Source: Cupriavidus sp.
GTDB lineage: Bacteria > Pseudomonadota > Gammaproteobacteria > Burkholderiales > Burkholderiaceae
DNA: 13,208 nucleotides
Direction: 5' to 3'
Assembly: GCA_013362725.1 (NCBI GenBank)
Contig: JABFVP010000265.1
Location: forward strand, 1-13,208
This document shows positions 1 through 6,499 of the stretch, in pieces. The notes below the pieces were generated by a model. The model saw only the letters and a program-made list of their open reading frames with translations. It did no database searches and was not told the DNA's origin. Numbering within the stretch: the first letter of the stretch is position 1; each line of letters begins with the position of its first letter. A program made the translations under genes and the position numbers.

Positions 1-419
1 CGATAGGTGTAGGTATACCGAGCCTTCACGACGGCTCCCGTTCGTGCGAACGTGAAGGTATAGATGCCGGCATCGACAGCATAATTGCAGCCGAGCTCGA
101 TGTTGCGGAACTCGATCTTGCCGGAAGGGCCGCTTTGCAGAAATTCCTTGAAATAGTCGAGCTTCTCGGCAGGAGTCAGGCGCGGCTTGTTGGAGACCGT
201 CGGAAGCAGGACCGACCGTTCCGCATAGTTTGCCACTACCTGGTTGGGATCGCCTGTCTGCAGTGACCGGTTCCATCGGTCAAACAGCGCGGCGATTTCC
301 TGCTCTGTCGTCTGCTTGCAAGACTCCATGCGAGAGGCCTGTGGATTGCCCGGCGATGCCTGGTTCATGGCGCATCCGGCAAGTATGCAAGCCAGGGCAG
401 CGATGCAGGTTAGCTTCAT
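1..419 (-). CDS. Small lipoprotein with SnoaL / CaMKII-association-like domain (3' end beyond window)
   Basis: Reading from the ATG at 419-417, 139 codons stay open to the window edge, so the C-terminus is missing. The start is supported by an AAGGAG ribosome-binding site at 426-431, six bases upstream. Residues 1-16 form a lipoprotein signal peptide with lipobox Leu13-Ala-Gly-Cys16, and residue +2 is Ala, compatible with the outer membrane. After a short linker comes a region with Ala-Leu-Phe-Asp-Arg-Trp-Asn, then Asp-Pro-Asn-Gln-Val-Val-Ala-Asn-Tyr, then a Leu-Leu-Pro-Thr-Val-Ser segment. This order resembles the DUF4440/CaMKII association-domain branch of the NTF2-like superfamily (SgcJ/EcaC-type proteins). 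Such domains are small cone-shaped dimers that bind ligands, and some are enzymes. No substrate can be proposed. The family call comes from sequence pattern only; a generic SnoaL-like protein is the alternative. Confidence 0.72.
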   Translation of the reverse strand, partial: MKLTCIAALACILAGCAMNQASPGNPQASRMESCKQTTEQEIAALFDRWNRSLQTGDPNQVVANYAERSVLLPTVSNKPRLTPAEKLDYFKEFLQSGPSGKIEFRNIELGCNYAVDAGIYTFTFARTGAVVKARYTYTY

Positions 420-564
420 GGCTAGCTCCTTGGATTTACGGTTGAGCCGGAACGCACGCAATGCAGTATGGACTATCCCGCGGGGGTTGGCCATGTACGG
501 AGAAGGCCCGCGCAGACGGGCCAGGCAACGTACTTAAGCGGTGCCTTAATTTCAGACGGCTGCG
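420..564. other. Intergenic region with two short inverted repeats
   Basis: This spacer lies between the stop of the upstream LysR gene and the start of the lipoprotein gene, both on the minus strand. It holds GGCCCG-N6-CGGGCC at 505-522, which could form a 6-bp hairpin downstream of the LysR gene but has no T tract, and TTAAG-N6-CTTAA at 534-549, which could be an operator or part of a weak terminator. No promoter with a good match to the sigma-70 consensus stood out. Confidence 0.35.
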
Positions 565-1431
565 CTAAGCCTGCACCGCCCCCGCCCACAGGTCCGTCAT
601 GATCTGCTCGGCCAGGAAATCGCAGGGCGGCCGCTTCGACTTCGCGCTGCGCGCGAGGATCAGCTCGAGCGGCGGCAGGTCAGGCAGGCCATGGGACTGG
701 CCGAGGACGGTCAGTTGCGGCGGGATCGCGCAGCGGGCCAGCGCGGCCACGGCCAGGCCGGCCTCGACCATGCTGAGCAGGCCCAGCAGGCTCGGGCTCT
801 CGTACGAGGTCCGATGCGCGATCCGCGCGCGGTCGAGGCTGCGTATCGCGTTCTCGCGCGCCACGCTGCCCGGCATGAACACGGCGATGGGCAGCGGCCG
901 GTCCTCCCACACTTGCGGCCCGTTGGCCATGGCGGCCCATGCCATCGGCTCATGGCGGATGAAGTCGCCGGACAAGCCCTTCACGCGCGTGCCGCAGACC
1001 AGGTCGACGGTGCCATCCTTGACCAGTGGCGCGAGCGCGCTGCTGGGCAGGCCCACCACCTGGATTTCCACCTTCGGGTACGTGGTCGAGAATTTCTTCA
1101 GCACCGATGGCAGCAGCGACGACGCATAATCGTCTGGCACGCCAATCGCCACCTTGCCCGTCACCTCCGGCCGCACCACCGCCGCCCAGGCTTCGTCACG
1201 CAGCGCCAGCATGCGGCGGGCGAAGCCCAGCAGCACTTCACCCTCGTGCGTCAGCACAATGCTGCGCGGCCGCCGCACGAACAGCGGGCGGCCCAATGCT
1301 TCCTCGAGTGCCTTGATTTGCATGCTGACCGCGGATTGCGAACGGTTCACTGCCTCCGCGGCCCGCGTCATATTGCCGGTCTCGGCGACGGCGATCACCG
1401 TAGCCAGCACATCGTGGTCGAGCATCTTCAT
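565..1431 (-). CDS. LysR-family transcriptional regulator
   Basis: A 288-residue LysR-type regulator when started at the ATG at 1431-1429. The reading frame extends to a TTG at 1458, and another ATG lies two codons inside at 1425; neither has a convincing Shine-Dalgarno site, so the exact start is uncertain. Residues about 5-65 form the winged helix-turn-helix, with the typical pattern Ala-Glu-Thr-Gly-Asn-Met-Thr-Arg-Ala-Ala-Glu followed by Ser-Gln-Ser-Ala-Val-Ser and Leu-Phe-Val-Arg-Arg. The rest is a two-lobed periplasmic-binding-protein-like effector domain of normal length. It is divergent from the DUF3422 gene, with about 95 bp between the starts, so by the usual LysR logic it may control that gene and itself. 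The effector is unknown. The N-terminus resembles the LrhA-like subgroup, but I do not assign a name. Confidence 0.9.
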   Translation of the reverse strand: MKMLDHDVLATVIAVAETGNMTRAAEAVNRSQSAVSMQIKALEEALGRPLFVRRPRSIVLTHEGEVLLGFARRMLALRDEAWAAVVRPEVTGKVAIGVPDDYASSLLPSVLKKFSTTYPKVEIQVVGLPSSALAPLVKDGTVDLVCGTRVKGLSGDFIRHEPMAWAAMANGPQVWEDRPLPIAVFMPGSVARENAIRSLDRARIAHRTSYESPSLLGLLSMVEAGLAVAALARCAIPPQLTVLGQSHGLPDLPPLELILARSAKSKRPPCDFLAEQIMTDLWAGAVQA

Positions 1432-1527
1432 GGCTATCAGGAAAACTGAACGTAACAATCAATATTATGCGTTTTTCTTGTTGAAAACGGCGTGCGATAT
1501 TCGGCAACAACAAACACCCACGCCAGC
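1432..1527. promoter_or_regulatory. Divergent LysR / DUF3422 promoter region
   Basis: This 96-bp spacer is clearly richer in A+T than the flanking genes. It holds GTTTT-N8-AAAAC at 1471-1488 and AACAA (1454-1458) facing TTGTT (1478-1482), both possible LysR binding half-sites, plus a direct repeat GAAAAC at 1441 and 1483. The position between divergent genes is where a LysR protein would normally bind. No -35/-10 pair is good enough to assign to either gene. Confidence 0.45.
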
Positions 1528-2841
1528 ATGGACAACAACGCCGCTTCGCTACTGGTCGACCACCCGCTACGCGCGTCCCTCGTCGCCGAACTGCATGCCC
1601 GCCCTTTTCTCCGGCTCAGCGGCAGCGTGTCACTGACCCACTACGCCGTCTACTCGGACGGGGATGCGGCGATCCATGAATCTCTCGTTCGCACCTTGTG
1701 CGAACAGACCGGCATGGCGCTGCCCGCGGACGGGGTCACGCACTACGCCGTGCAATCCCGGTTCGGCTGGCATCTGAAGTGGGAGCGCCACACCGAGTTC
1801 TCCACCTTCACCTTCGTCAGTCCGCGCGACGACACCGATTACTTCAACGACCTCGCCATCGACGGTGTTCCGGCCGACTGGCTGAGCCTGCTGGCCGGCA
1901 AGCGCTTCCATGCGGTGCGGATGGAATTGCTGTCGGGACCGGCGGCCGCCGCCGTCAGCGCGAACCTGCGCGACTGGCTCGACGGGCCGGTTCTGGTCGG
2001 CAGCGACGTGCTGGGCGGCGGCAGGGTCTATTGCGACTGGCAGGTGCGCGCCGACGGCCACATCCGCATGCTGGCGATCGATGAGGACTTCCGCGAGGAA
2101 CAGGGCGGCAGGCTGCTGCAACGGCTCTACGAGATCGAGACCTATCGCATGATGGCGTTGCTGGCGTTGCCGGTCGCGCGCACCCTGGGGCGGGAGCTCG
2201 ACGACATCCACGCATCGCTGCAGGAACTGATGCGGGCCATGGACGCACGCCGCGCCGGCGACGACGATGCCGAACTGCTGGACCGTCTTACCGAACTGGC
2301 CGTGCGCGTGGAATCGCTGTCCGGGCACAGCGGGCGCTTCAGCGCATCGCGGGCCTATGAGCGCCTCGTGCTGGCGCGCATCCACGAATTGCGGGAACAG
2401 CGTATCGAAGGCATGCCCACCATCGCTGAATTCATGGAGCGGCGTTTCGGTCCCGCCATGGAGACCTGCCGCAGCGTCTGGTCGCGCCACGAACAGATCG
2501 CGGCACGGGTCGCGCGGGCGGTCGACCTGCTACGCACCCGCGTCAACCTGGCGCAGGAGCGGGATGTCACCAGGCTGCTGGCCGGGCTGGAGCGCACCGC
2601 GCGCAACCAGTTGCATCTGCAGCATGCAGTCGAGGGGCTGTCGGTCGCCGCGATCTCGTACTACGTGTTGTCCATCGCGGCAGCGGGATTGAAGGCGTTG
2701 CATGTCGTCAAGCTGCCGGTGGATCCCGAACTGGCAGAAGGCCTGTTGATCCTGCCGGTGGTGCTGATGGTGTTCGGCGTCATCAAGCGCAGCCGGAAAC
2801 AGAAAGCCCACGATGGCGCTGTCCACGCAGGCCAAGCCTGA
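1528..2841 (+). CDS. DUF3422 family membrane-anchored protein
   Basis: A 437-residue protein from the ATG at 1528. An in-frame GTG at 1492 would add 12 residues (Arg-Tyr-Ser-Ala-Thr-Thr...) that look like untranslated leader. The N-terminal segment, around residues 12-27 (His-Pro-Leu-Arg-Ala-Ser-Leu-Val-Ala-Glu-Leu-His-Ala-Arg-Pro-Phe), and the later Trp-His-Leu-Lys-Trp-Glu-Arg-His-Thr-Glu-Phe near residue 82 are hallmarks of DUF3422. The middle is rich in charged helices and probably forms coiled coil. Two hydrophobic segments near residues 371-391 and 402-419, joined by a short loop, are followed by a basic tail, so the large N-terminal part is probably cytoplasmic with a C-terminal hairpin in the membrane. 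The biochemical function of the family is not known to me. It is divergent from a LysR gene, which may regulate it. No strong ribosome-binding site is visible before the start. Confidence 0.88.
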   Translation: MDNNAASLLVDHPLRASLVAELHARPFLRLSGSVSLTHYAVYSDGDAAIHESLVRTLCEQTGMALPADGVTHYAVQSRFGWHLKWERHTEFSTFTFVSPRDDTDYFNDLAIDGVPADWLSLLAGKRFHAVRMELLSGPAAAAVSANLRDWLDGPVLVGSDVLGGGRVYCDWQVRADGHIRMLAIDEDFREEQGGRLLQRLYEIETYRMMALLALPVARTLGRELDDIHASLQELMRAMDARRAGDDDAELLDRLTELAVRVESLSGHSGRFSASRAYERLVLARIHELREQRIEGMPTIAEFMERRFGPAMETCRSVWSRHEQIAARVARAVDLLRTRVNLAQERDVTRLLAGLERTARNQLHLQHAVEGLSVAAISYYVLSIAAAGLKALHVVKLPVDPELAEGLLILPVVLMVFGVIKRSRKQKAHDGAVHAGQA

Positions 2842-2879
2842 ACCGTCATCAACCTGAAGTGCATACCACCGAGAAACCC

Positions 2880-3065
2880 ATGAACGCCATCACGAGTATT
2901 GACCCGTCTCTTGCAAATTTGCTTCGGGCTGTCCGCCAGGCGCCGCAGCCTGGCTCGCATCGGCTGATCCGGACCGGCAAGCAAAAGACCCCCACGGAAG
3001 TGCTGACGGACAACTCGAACGACCGGCCGGACGTCGCAACGATCGCGGTACTGGGCTACAACTGA
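2880..3065 (+). CDS. Hypothetical 61-residue protein
   Basis: A short open frame from ATG 2880 begins 38 bp after the DUF3422 stop on the same strand, so the two may be cotranscribed. A GTG at 2859 would add seven residues. The protein is hydrophilic, with no signal peptide or membrane segment. It has a basic middle (Arg-Thr-Gly-Lys-Gln-Lys) and ends in Ala-Val-Leu-Gly-Tyr-Asn. I do not recognise it. The codons are mixed, with less of the strong G/C third-position bias of the neighbours, and the ribosome-binding site is weak (GAGAAA before CCC-ATG). It is retained because no competing frame covers the interval and the composition looks protein-like. It could also be a chance open frame. Confidence 0.42.
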   Translation: MNAITSIDPSLANLLRAVRQAPQPGSHRLIRTGKQKTPTEVLTDNSNDRPDVATIAVLGYN

Positions 3066-3260
3066 AGCAGAAATGCCCGCTGGGATCCCGGGCGGGCCGG
3101 TACCCTACTTCAAAACGCGCCCGGACAGTTCCGTTCCCTGCTCCCATCCTCGCAGCCATCCTGCCAGGTGCTACCATTCGGCGGCATGCCGCACGCAACG
3201 ATGGCCAGCCAATGGTCCGTCGCCGCGGCGCTCGCATAGTGCGATGCCACCGAATACTCC
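3066..3260. other. Intergenic region upstream of LysR gene
   Basis: This spacer follows the small frame and precedes the second LysR gene. An inverted repeat GCCCGC / GCGGGC (3075-3080 and 3092-3097) encloses the palindrome GGGATCCC and could act as a weak terminator-like hairpin for the upstream genes, but no T run follows. Nothing else in it can be assigned with support. Confidence 0.35.
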
Positions 3261-4187
3261 ATGGAACTGCGTCAACTCCGCTACTTCAGCAAAGTCTGCG
3301 AACTCGGCAGCTTCGGCAAGGCAGCGCTCGAACTGGATCTCGCGACCTCGGCGCTCAGCCAGCAAATCAGCAGGCTCGAGCGCGAACTGTCGACGCGTCT
3401 GTTGCAGCGCCAGTCCACCGGCGTGGTCCCGACCGATGCCGGGCTTGCCTTCCTGCGCCAGGCCCAGCTGACGCTGCGCCACGCCGACGACGCGGTGCGG
3501 GCTGCGCAGCAGGCGCGGCTGTCCGGCCATGTCAGCATCGGCCTGGCTTCAACCACCGCCGCGGTGCTGGGCGTGCCGCTGCTGCATGCCATGGCCGCGC
3601 GCTATCCCGACGTGCGCGTTCACGTGGTCGAGGCGCTGTCCGGGCATCTGACCGAGATGCTCAATGCGCGGCGGCTGGACCTGGCCATCGTGTTCCGCAC
3701 CGAGACCGCGCGCCGCTGGAGCGTGACGCCGCTGCTCGACGAAAAGCTCTATGTGCTTGGGGCTTCAGGCTTGCCAGGCCTGCCGAAGGGTCAGCGCGCC
3801 CGGCTTGCGCAGCTGGGGAAGCTGCCGCTGATCCTGCCGAGCGCTACCCACGGCCTGCGCGCCCTGCTCGACGCGGCCTTTGCGCGGGTGCGCGTGACGC
3901 CGAACGTGGTGGCCGAAATAGACGGCCTGTCGCTGCTGATGGATGCGGTGCGCGCGGGCTTCGGCGCCACCATCCAGCCGGGCGCCGCGACCGCGCGGCT
4001 CAATGACCCGACGCTGGTCCGCTCGCTGGTGGACGACGCCCAGGTCGGGCGGCACAACCTGCTCGCCAGCCTTTCCGATGATGAGCTGTCGCCGGCGGCC
4101 CTGGCGGCGCGGGTCGTGCTGGCCGATACCGCGCGCCGCCTGGTGCGCGACGGCGCGTGGTTCGGCGCCACGCTGCACAAGGATTGA
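3261..4187 (+). CDS. LysR-family transcriptional regulator, candidate regulator of the tricarballylate operon
   Basis: A 308-residue LysR-type regulator starting with the canonical Met-Glu-Leu-Arg-Gln-Leu-Arg-Tyr-Phe, which fixes the start at ATG 3261. The helix-turn-helix spans about residues 16-50 (Gly-Ser-Phe-Gly-Lys-Ala-Ala-Leu-Glu-Leu, then Ser-Ala-Leu-Ser-Gln-Gln-Ile). The effector domain begins near residue 90 (Gly-His-Val-Ser-Ile-Gly-Leu-Ala), resembling Nac/CynR-like LysR proteins. It converges on the tctC-like gene of the tcuA-tcuB operon, with only 44 bp between the two stops. In Salmonella the tricarballylate genes are controlled by the LysR protein TcuR, so this could be its functional counterpart. 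That is inference from position only; TcuR is not normally identified by convergence, so no symbol is given. The short region between the stops holds a 9-bp direct repeat (GGCCCGGAC) but no clear terminator. Confidence 0.9.
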   Translation: MELRQLRYFSKVCELGSFGKAALELDLATSALSQQISRLERELSTRLLQRQSTGVVPTDAGLAFLRQAQLTLRHADDAVRAAQQARLSGHVSIGLASTTAAVLGVPLLHAMAARYPDVRVHVVEALSGHLTEMLNARRLDLAIVFRTETARRWSVTPLLDEKLYVLGASGLPGLPKGQRARLAQLGKLPLILPSATHGLRALLDAAFARVRVTPNVVAEIDGLSLLMDAVRAGFGATIQPGAATARLNDPTLVRSLVDDAQVGRHNLLASLSDDELSPAALAARVVLADTARRLVRDGAWFGATLHKD

Positions 4188-4231
4188 GGCCCGGACGGCG
4201 GCGGCGCTGCGGCCCGGACTGATCATCTGAC

Positions 4232-5212
4232 TCAATCGACGGTGATCTTCCGCTCCCTGACGATCGCGCTCCACTTGGCGCTCTCCTTCTTCATGAACGC
4301 CAGCAGTTCCGGGCGCGTGGTCGGCTGCGGCGTCAGGCCATGCTTGTTCAGGGCATCCTTCACGCCGGCGTCGTTCAGCACCTTGACAATCTCCTGGTTC
4401 CAGCGATCGAGGACCGGCGCCGGCGTCTTGCCCGGCGCCACGAAGGCATACCAGTTCAGCGCCTCGAAACCGGGGTAGCCGGATTCCGCCACGGTAGGCA
4501 CGTTCGGCAGGTACGCCGGCCGCACCGGCCCGGTGGTGGCGAGCGGCACCAGTTTGCCGGCCTCTACCTGTGGCATTGCGGTCGGCGGTGCCGCGAAGTA
4601 CGACGTCACACGCTGGCCAAGCAGATCCTGCAGTGCCGGCGCGCCGCCCTTGTAGGGAATATGGACCATCTCGATGCCGGCACGCTGGTTGAACAGTTCG
4701 CCGGCAAGATGCGAGGCGGAGCCGGCACCGGTCGACGCGTAGTCCACGGTCCCGGGCTTCTTCTTCGCCAGCGCGACCAGCTCGGCCAGGTTGTTCACCC
4801 CGGCGCCCTTGTGCACCACCAGCATATTGGGAAAGTTGACGCCGCCCGAGACCGGGGCCAGATCCTTGAACGGATCGTAGGGCAGCTTCATCAGATGCGG
4901 CGCGATGGTCAGCGGGCCGATCGAGCCGAACAGCAGCATGCTGCCGTCCGCCGGGCCGCGCGCCACCAGTTGGTGAGCAATATTGCCGCCGGCACCGCCA
5001 CGGTTGTCGACGACGACCGGCTGACCGAGGTTGTCCGCCAGTTTCTTGGCAATCAGCCGCGCAGCGGCATCGGCGGCGCCGCCGGCGGCAAAGCCCACCA
5101 CCAGCGTGACCGGCTTGCCGCCGGCGATGGGTTGGGCTTGAGCAAGGCCCGATGAAAGGGAAGAACAGAGCGCGGCCAGCATGGTTGCGCGCAGCATCAG
5201 TCGACGGTCCAT
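4232..5212 (-). CDS. Bug-family (TctC-like) tripartite tricarboxylate transporter substrate-binding protein
   Basis: A 326-residue periplasmic binding protein of the Bug/TctC family. The start at ATG 5212 is supported by GGAG at 5222-5225. Residues 1-26 are a Sec signal peptide with likely cleavage after Ala-Gln-Ala26. The mature protein shows Bug landmarks: Thr-Leu-Val-Val-Gly-Phe-Ala-Ala-Gly-Gly near residues 36-45, Val-Val-Asp-Asn-Arg-Gly-Gly-Ala-Gly-Gly near 67-76, and His-Ile-Pro-Tyr-Lys-Gly-Gly in the middle. The family binds carboxylates such as citrate, tricarballylate or aromatic acids and delivers them to the TctA/TctB membrane subunits. Those are not encoded here, so this is an orphan binding protein, which is common in Burkholderiales. 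As the third gene after tcuA-tcuB it probably binds the tricarboxylate that TcuA oxidises. The 75-bp gap to tcuB contains a hairpin. Confidence 0.93.
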   Translation of the reverse strand: MDRRLMLRATMLAALCSSLSSGLAQAQPIAGGKPVTLVVGFAAGGAADAAARLIAKKLADNLGQPVVVDNRGGAGGNIAHQLVARGPADGSMLLFGSIGPLTIAPHLMKLPYDPFKDLAPVSGGVNFPNMLVVHKGAGVNNLAELVALAKKKPGTVDYASTGAGSASHLAGELFNQRAGIEMVHIPYKGGAPALQDLLGQRVTSYFAAPPTAMPQVEAGKLVPLATTGPVRPAYLPNVPTVAESGYPGFEALNWYAFVAPGKTPAPVLDRWNQEIVKVLNDAGVKDALNKHGLTPQPTTRPELLAFMKKESAKWSAIVRERKITVD

Positions 5213-5221
5213 CGAATCGGT

Positions 5222-5225
5222 CTCC
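5222..5225 (-). promoter_or_regulatory. Ribosome-binding site of the Bug protein gene
   Basis: GGAG on the minus strand, nine bases before the ATG at 5212. It supports that ATG, which begins a normal Sec signal peptide. Confidence 0.6.
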
Positions 5226-5272
5226 GTATAGTCGTTCTGTAAAGGGTTGTTCGGGAAAGGCGTTGGGATTGG

Positions 5273-5287
5273 CCGGCCCTGGGCCGG
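5273..5287 (-). repeat. Perfect hairpin between tcuB and the Bug gene
   Basis: CCGGCCC-T-GGGCCGG directly after the tcuB stop codon, in the 75-bp gap before the Bug gene. As RNA it forms a GC-only stem with a 3-base loop. There is no T run, so it is unlikely to be a strong intrinsic terminator. It more plausibly stabilises or processes the operon transcript, allowing the binding protein to be made at a different level from the two enzymes. Confidence 0.5.
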
Positions 5288-6499
5288 TCAGTCCGCGCCG
5301 AGTCCGACCGGGTTAGGCCGGCGTTTCTCGACCGCATGGCGCAGCAGCGCGGCACTGCGGAACACACCGTGGGCAAACTTGCCGTAGGGCATGGTGGCGA
5401 ACAGCGCCATCACCGCGCCCAGGTGCAGGCACAAGAGGATCGCCATTGCCGGCGTGGCGCGGCCCAGCCACAACGCCAGCCCGCTGGTGGCGGTCAGGAA
5501 CAGCAAGGCGATGAAGCCCAGGTCCATGGGCCGCTGGCCTTGCGCCAGGTGCAGGCGGTGACGTTGCCGGTTGAGCCAGCCGAGCCCCGCGGTGCCGATC
5601 GCGAGACTGGCGCCGCCGAGGGCGCCTAGCACCTTGGGCAGGCTCGGCAACTCGTATGGCGCGTGCCAGCCGAGCGCATAGTGATAGATCGTCGCCACGG
5701 CGGTGGCGGCAAAGCACAGCACGAAGCCATAGAACGTCAGGTGATGGAAACGCCGGCGCGACAGCGTGAAGGCGTCGTCGGCATTGTTGCAGCCGGCACC
5801 GTGGCCGCCATCGAGGTATTTCAGCCGCAGCACGGCGGCCCCCGCTTCTGTCGCCGCCGGTGCGCTAACTGGCGCACCGCTGGTGGCCGGGGTGACTTCG
5901 CGCCAGAAGCTGCGCACGCCCATCGCCAGCGCCAGCACGACGAAGCCGAACACCGGCGCAAACATCGACACCAGCAGGTTGTGCGGGAACAGCGCGTAGA
6001 AGTTGCCGCTGGCAGGACCGCCCCACAACGTACCGTTGAGCGCCACGGCCAGCAGCAGGAACAGGGTCAGCGCGAGCGCCAGCGCCAGCGAAACGGTCAG
6101 GCCATTGCGCCGGTACAGCTTGCCCAGCACTGGTGGCCAGGCATAGTCCCGGTAAGTCTGGCCACGGACTTCCGCCATCGCCACCGGGATGTTGACGGCG
6201 AACTCGTGCGGCGGCGCGTACTGGCAGGCATGCAGGCAGGCCCCGCAGTTGTGGCACAGGTTGGCCAGATAGTGCACGTCGGCGCGGCCAAACTCGAGCC
6301 GCCGCGTCATGGCGGGAAACACCGCACAGAAGCCTTCGCAATAGCGGCAGGCATTGCAGATCTGCAGGATGCGCGCGACTTCGCCTTCGGCAGCCGTCAG
6401 CGGCAACACGGGATGGATCGGGATCACGCGTCGCTCCGCCCCGCCCACGCCTTGCGCGTCGGCACGAGCCTGATCGACCAGCTCAGCTAGGGATGGCAT
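5288..6499 (-). CDS. tcuB: Tricarballylate utilization iron-sulfur membrane protein TcuB
   Basis: A 403-residue protein from the ATG at 6499, chosen because GGAG lies seven bases upstream at 6507-6510. The open frame could extend to 6565, but that would push further into tcuA. Two ferredoxin-type motifs, each CX2CX2CX3C, are seen: Cys48, 51, 54, 58 and Cys82, 85, 88, 92, enough for two [4Fe-4S] clusters. About six membrane segments follow (near residues 134-156, 172-195, 253-277, 291-311, 326-347 and 351-372), with several histidines that could bind haem. In Salmonella, TcuB reoxidises the FADH2 of TcuA and passes the electrons to the membrane quinone pool, allowing tricarballylate to be oxidised to cis-aconitate. 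The start overlaps the end of tcuA by 17 bp, so the two are translationally coupled. The same fold occurs in CobZ fusions and citrate-utilization proteins, so the exact tricarboxylate is inferred. Confidence 0.92.
   Translation of the reverse strand: MPSLAELVDQARADAQGVGGAERRVIPIHPVLPLTAAEGEVARILQICNACRYCEGFCAVFPAMTRRLEFGRADVHYLANLCHNCGACLHACQYAPPHEFAVNIPVAMAEVRGQTYRDYAWPPVLGKLYRRNGLTVSLALALALTLFLLLAVALNGTLWGGPASGNFYALFPHNLLVSMFAPVFGFVVLALAMGVRSFWREVTPATSGAPVSAPAATEAGAAVLRLKYLDGGHGAGCNNADDAFTLSRRRFHHLTFYGFVLCFAATAVATIYHYALGWHAPYELPSLPKVLGALGGASLAIGTAGLGWLNRQRHRLHLAQGQRPMDLGFIALLFLTATSGLALWLGRATPAMAILLCLHLGAVMALFATMPYGKFAHGVFRSAALLRHAVEKRRPNPVGLGAD

Noticed and set aside
1630..2490. A 286-codon minus-strand frame opposite the DUF3422 gene
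   Set aside because: Shadow frame; composition is biased and the plus strand encodes a recognisable family.
4188..4219. Direct repeat GGCCCGGAC between the convergent LysR and Bug genes
   Set aside because: Two 9-bp copies in very GC-rich sequence are likely chance; they do not form a terminator hairpin with each other.
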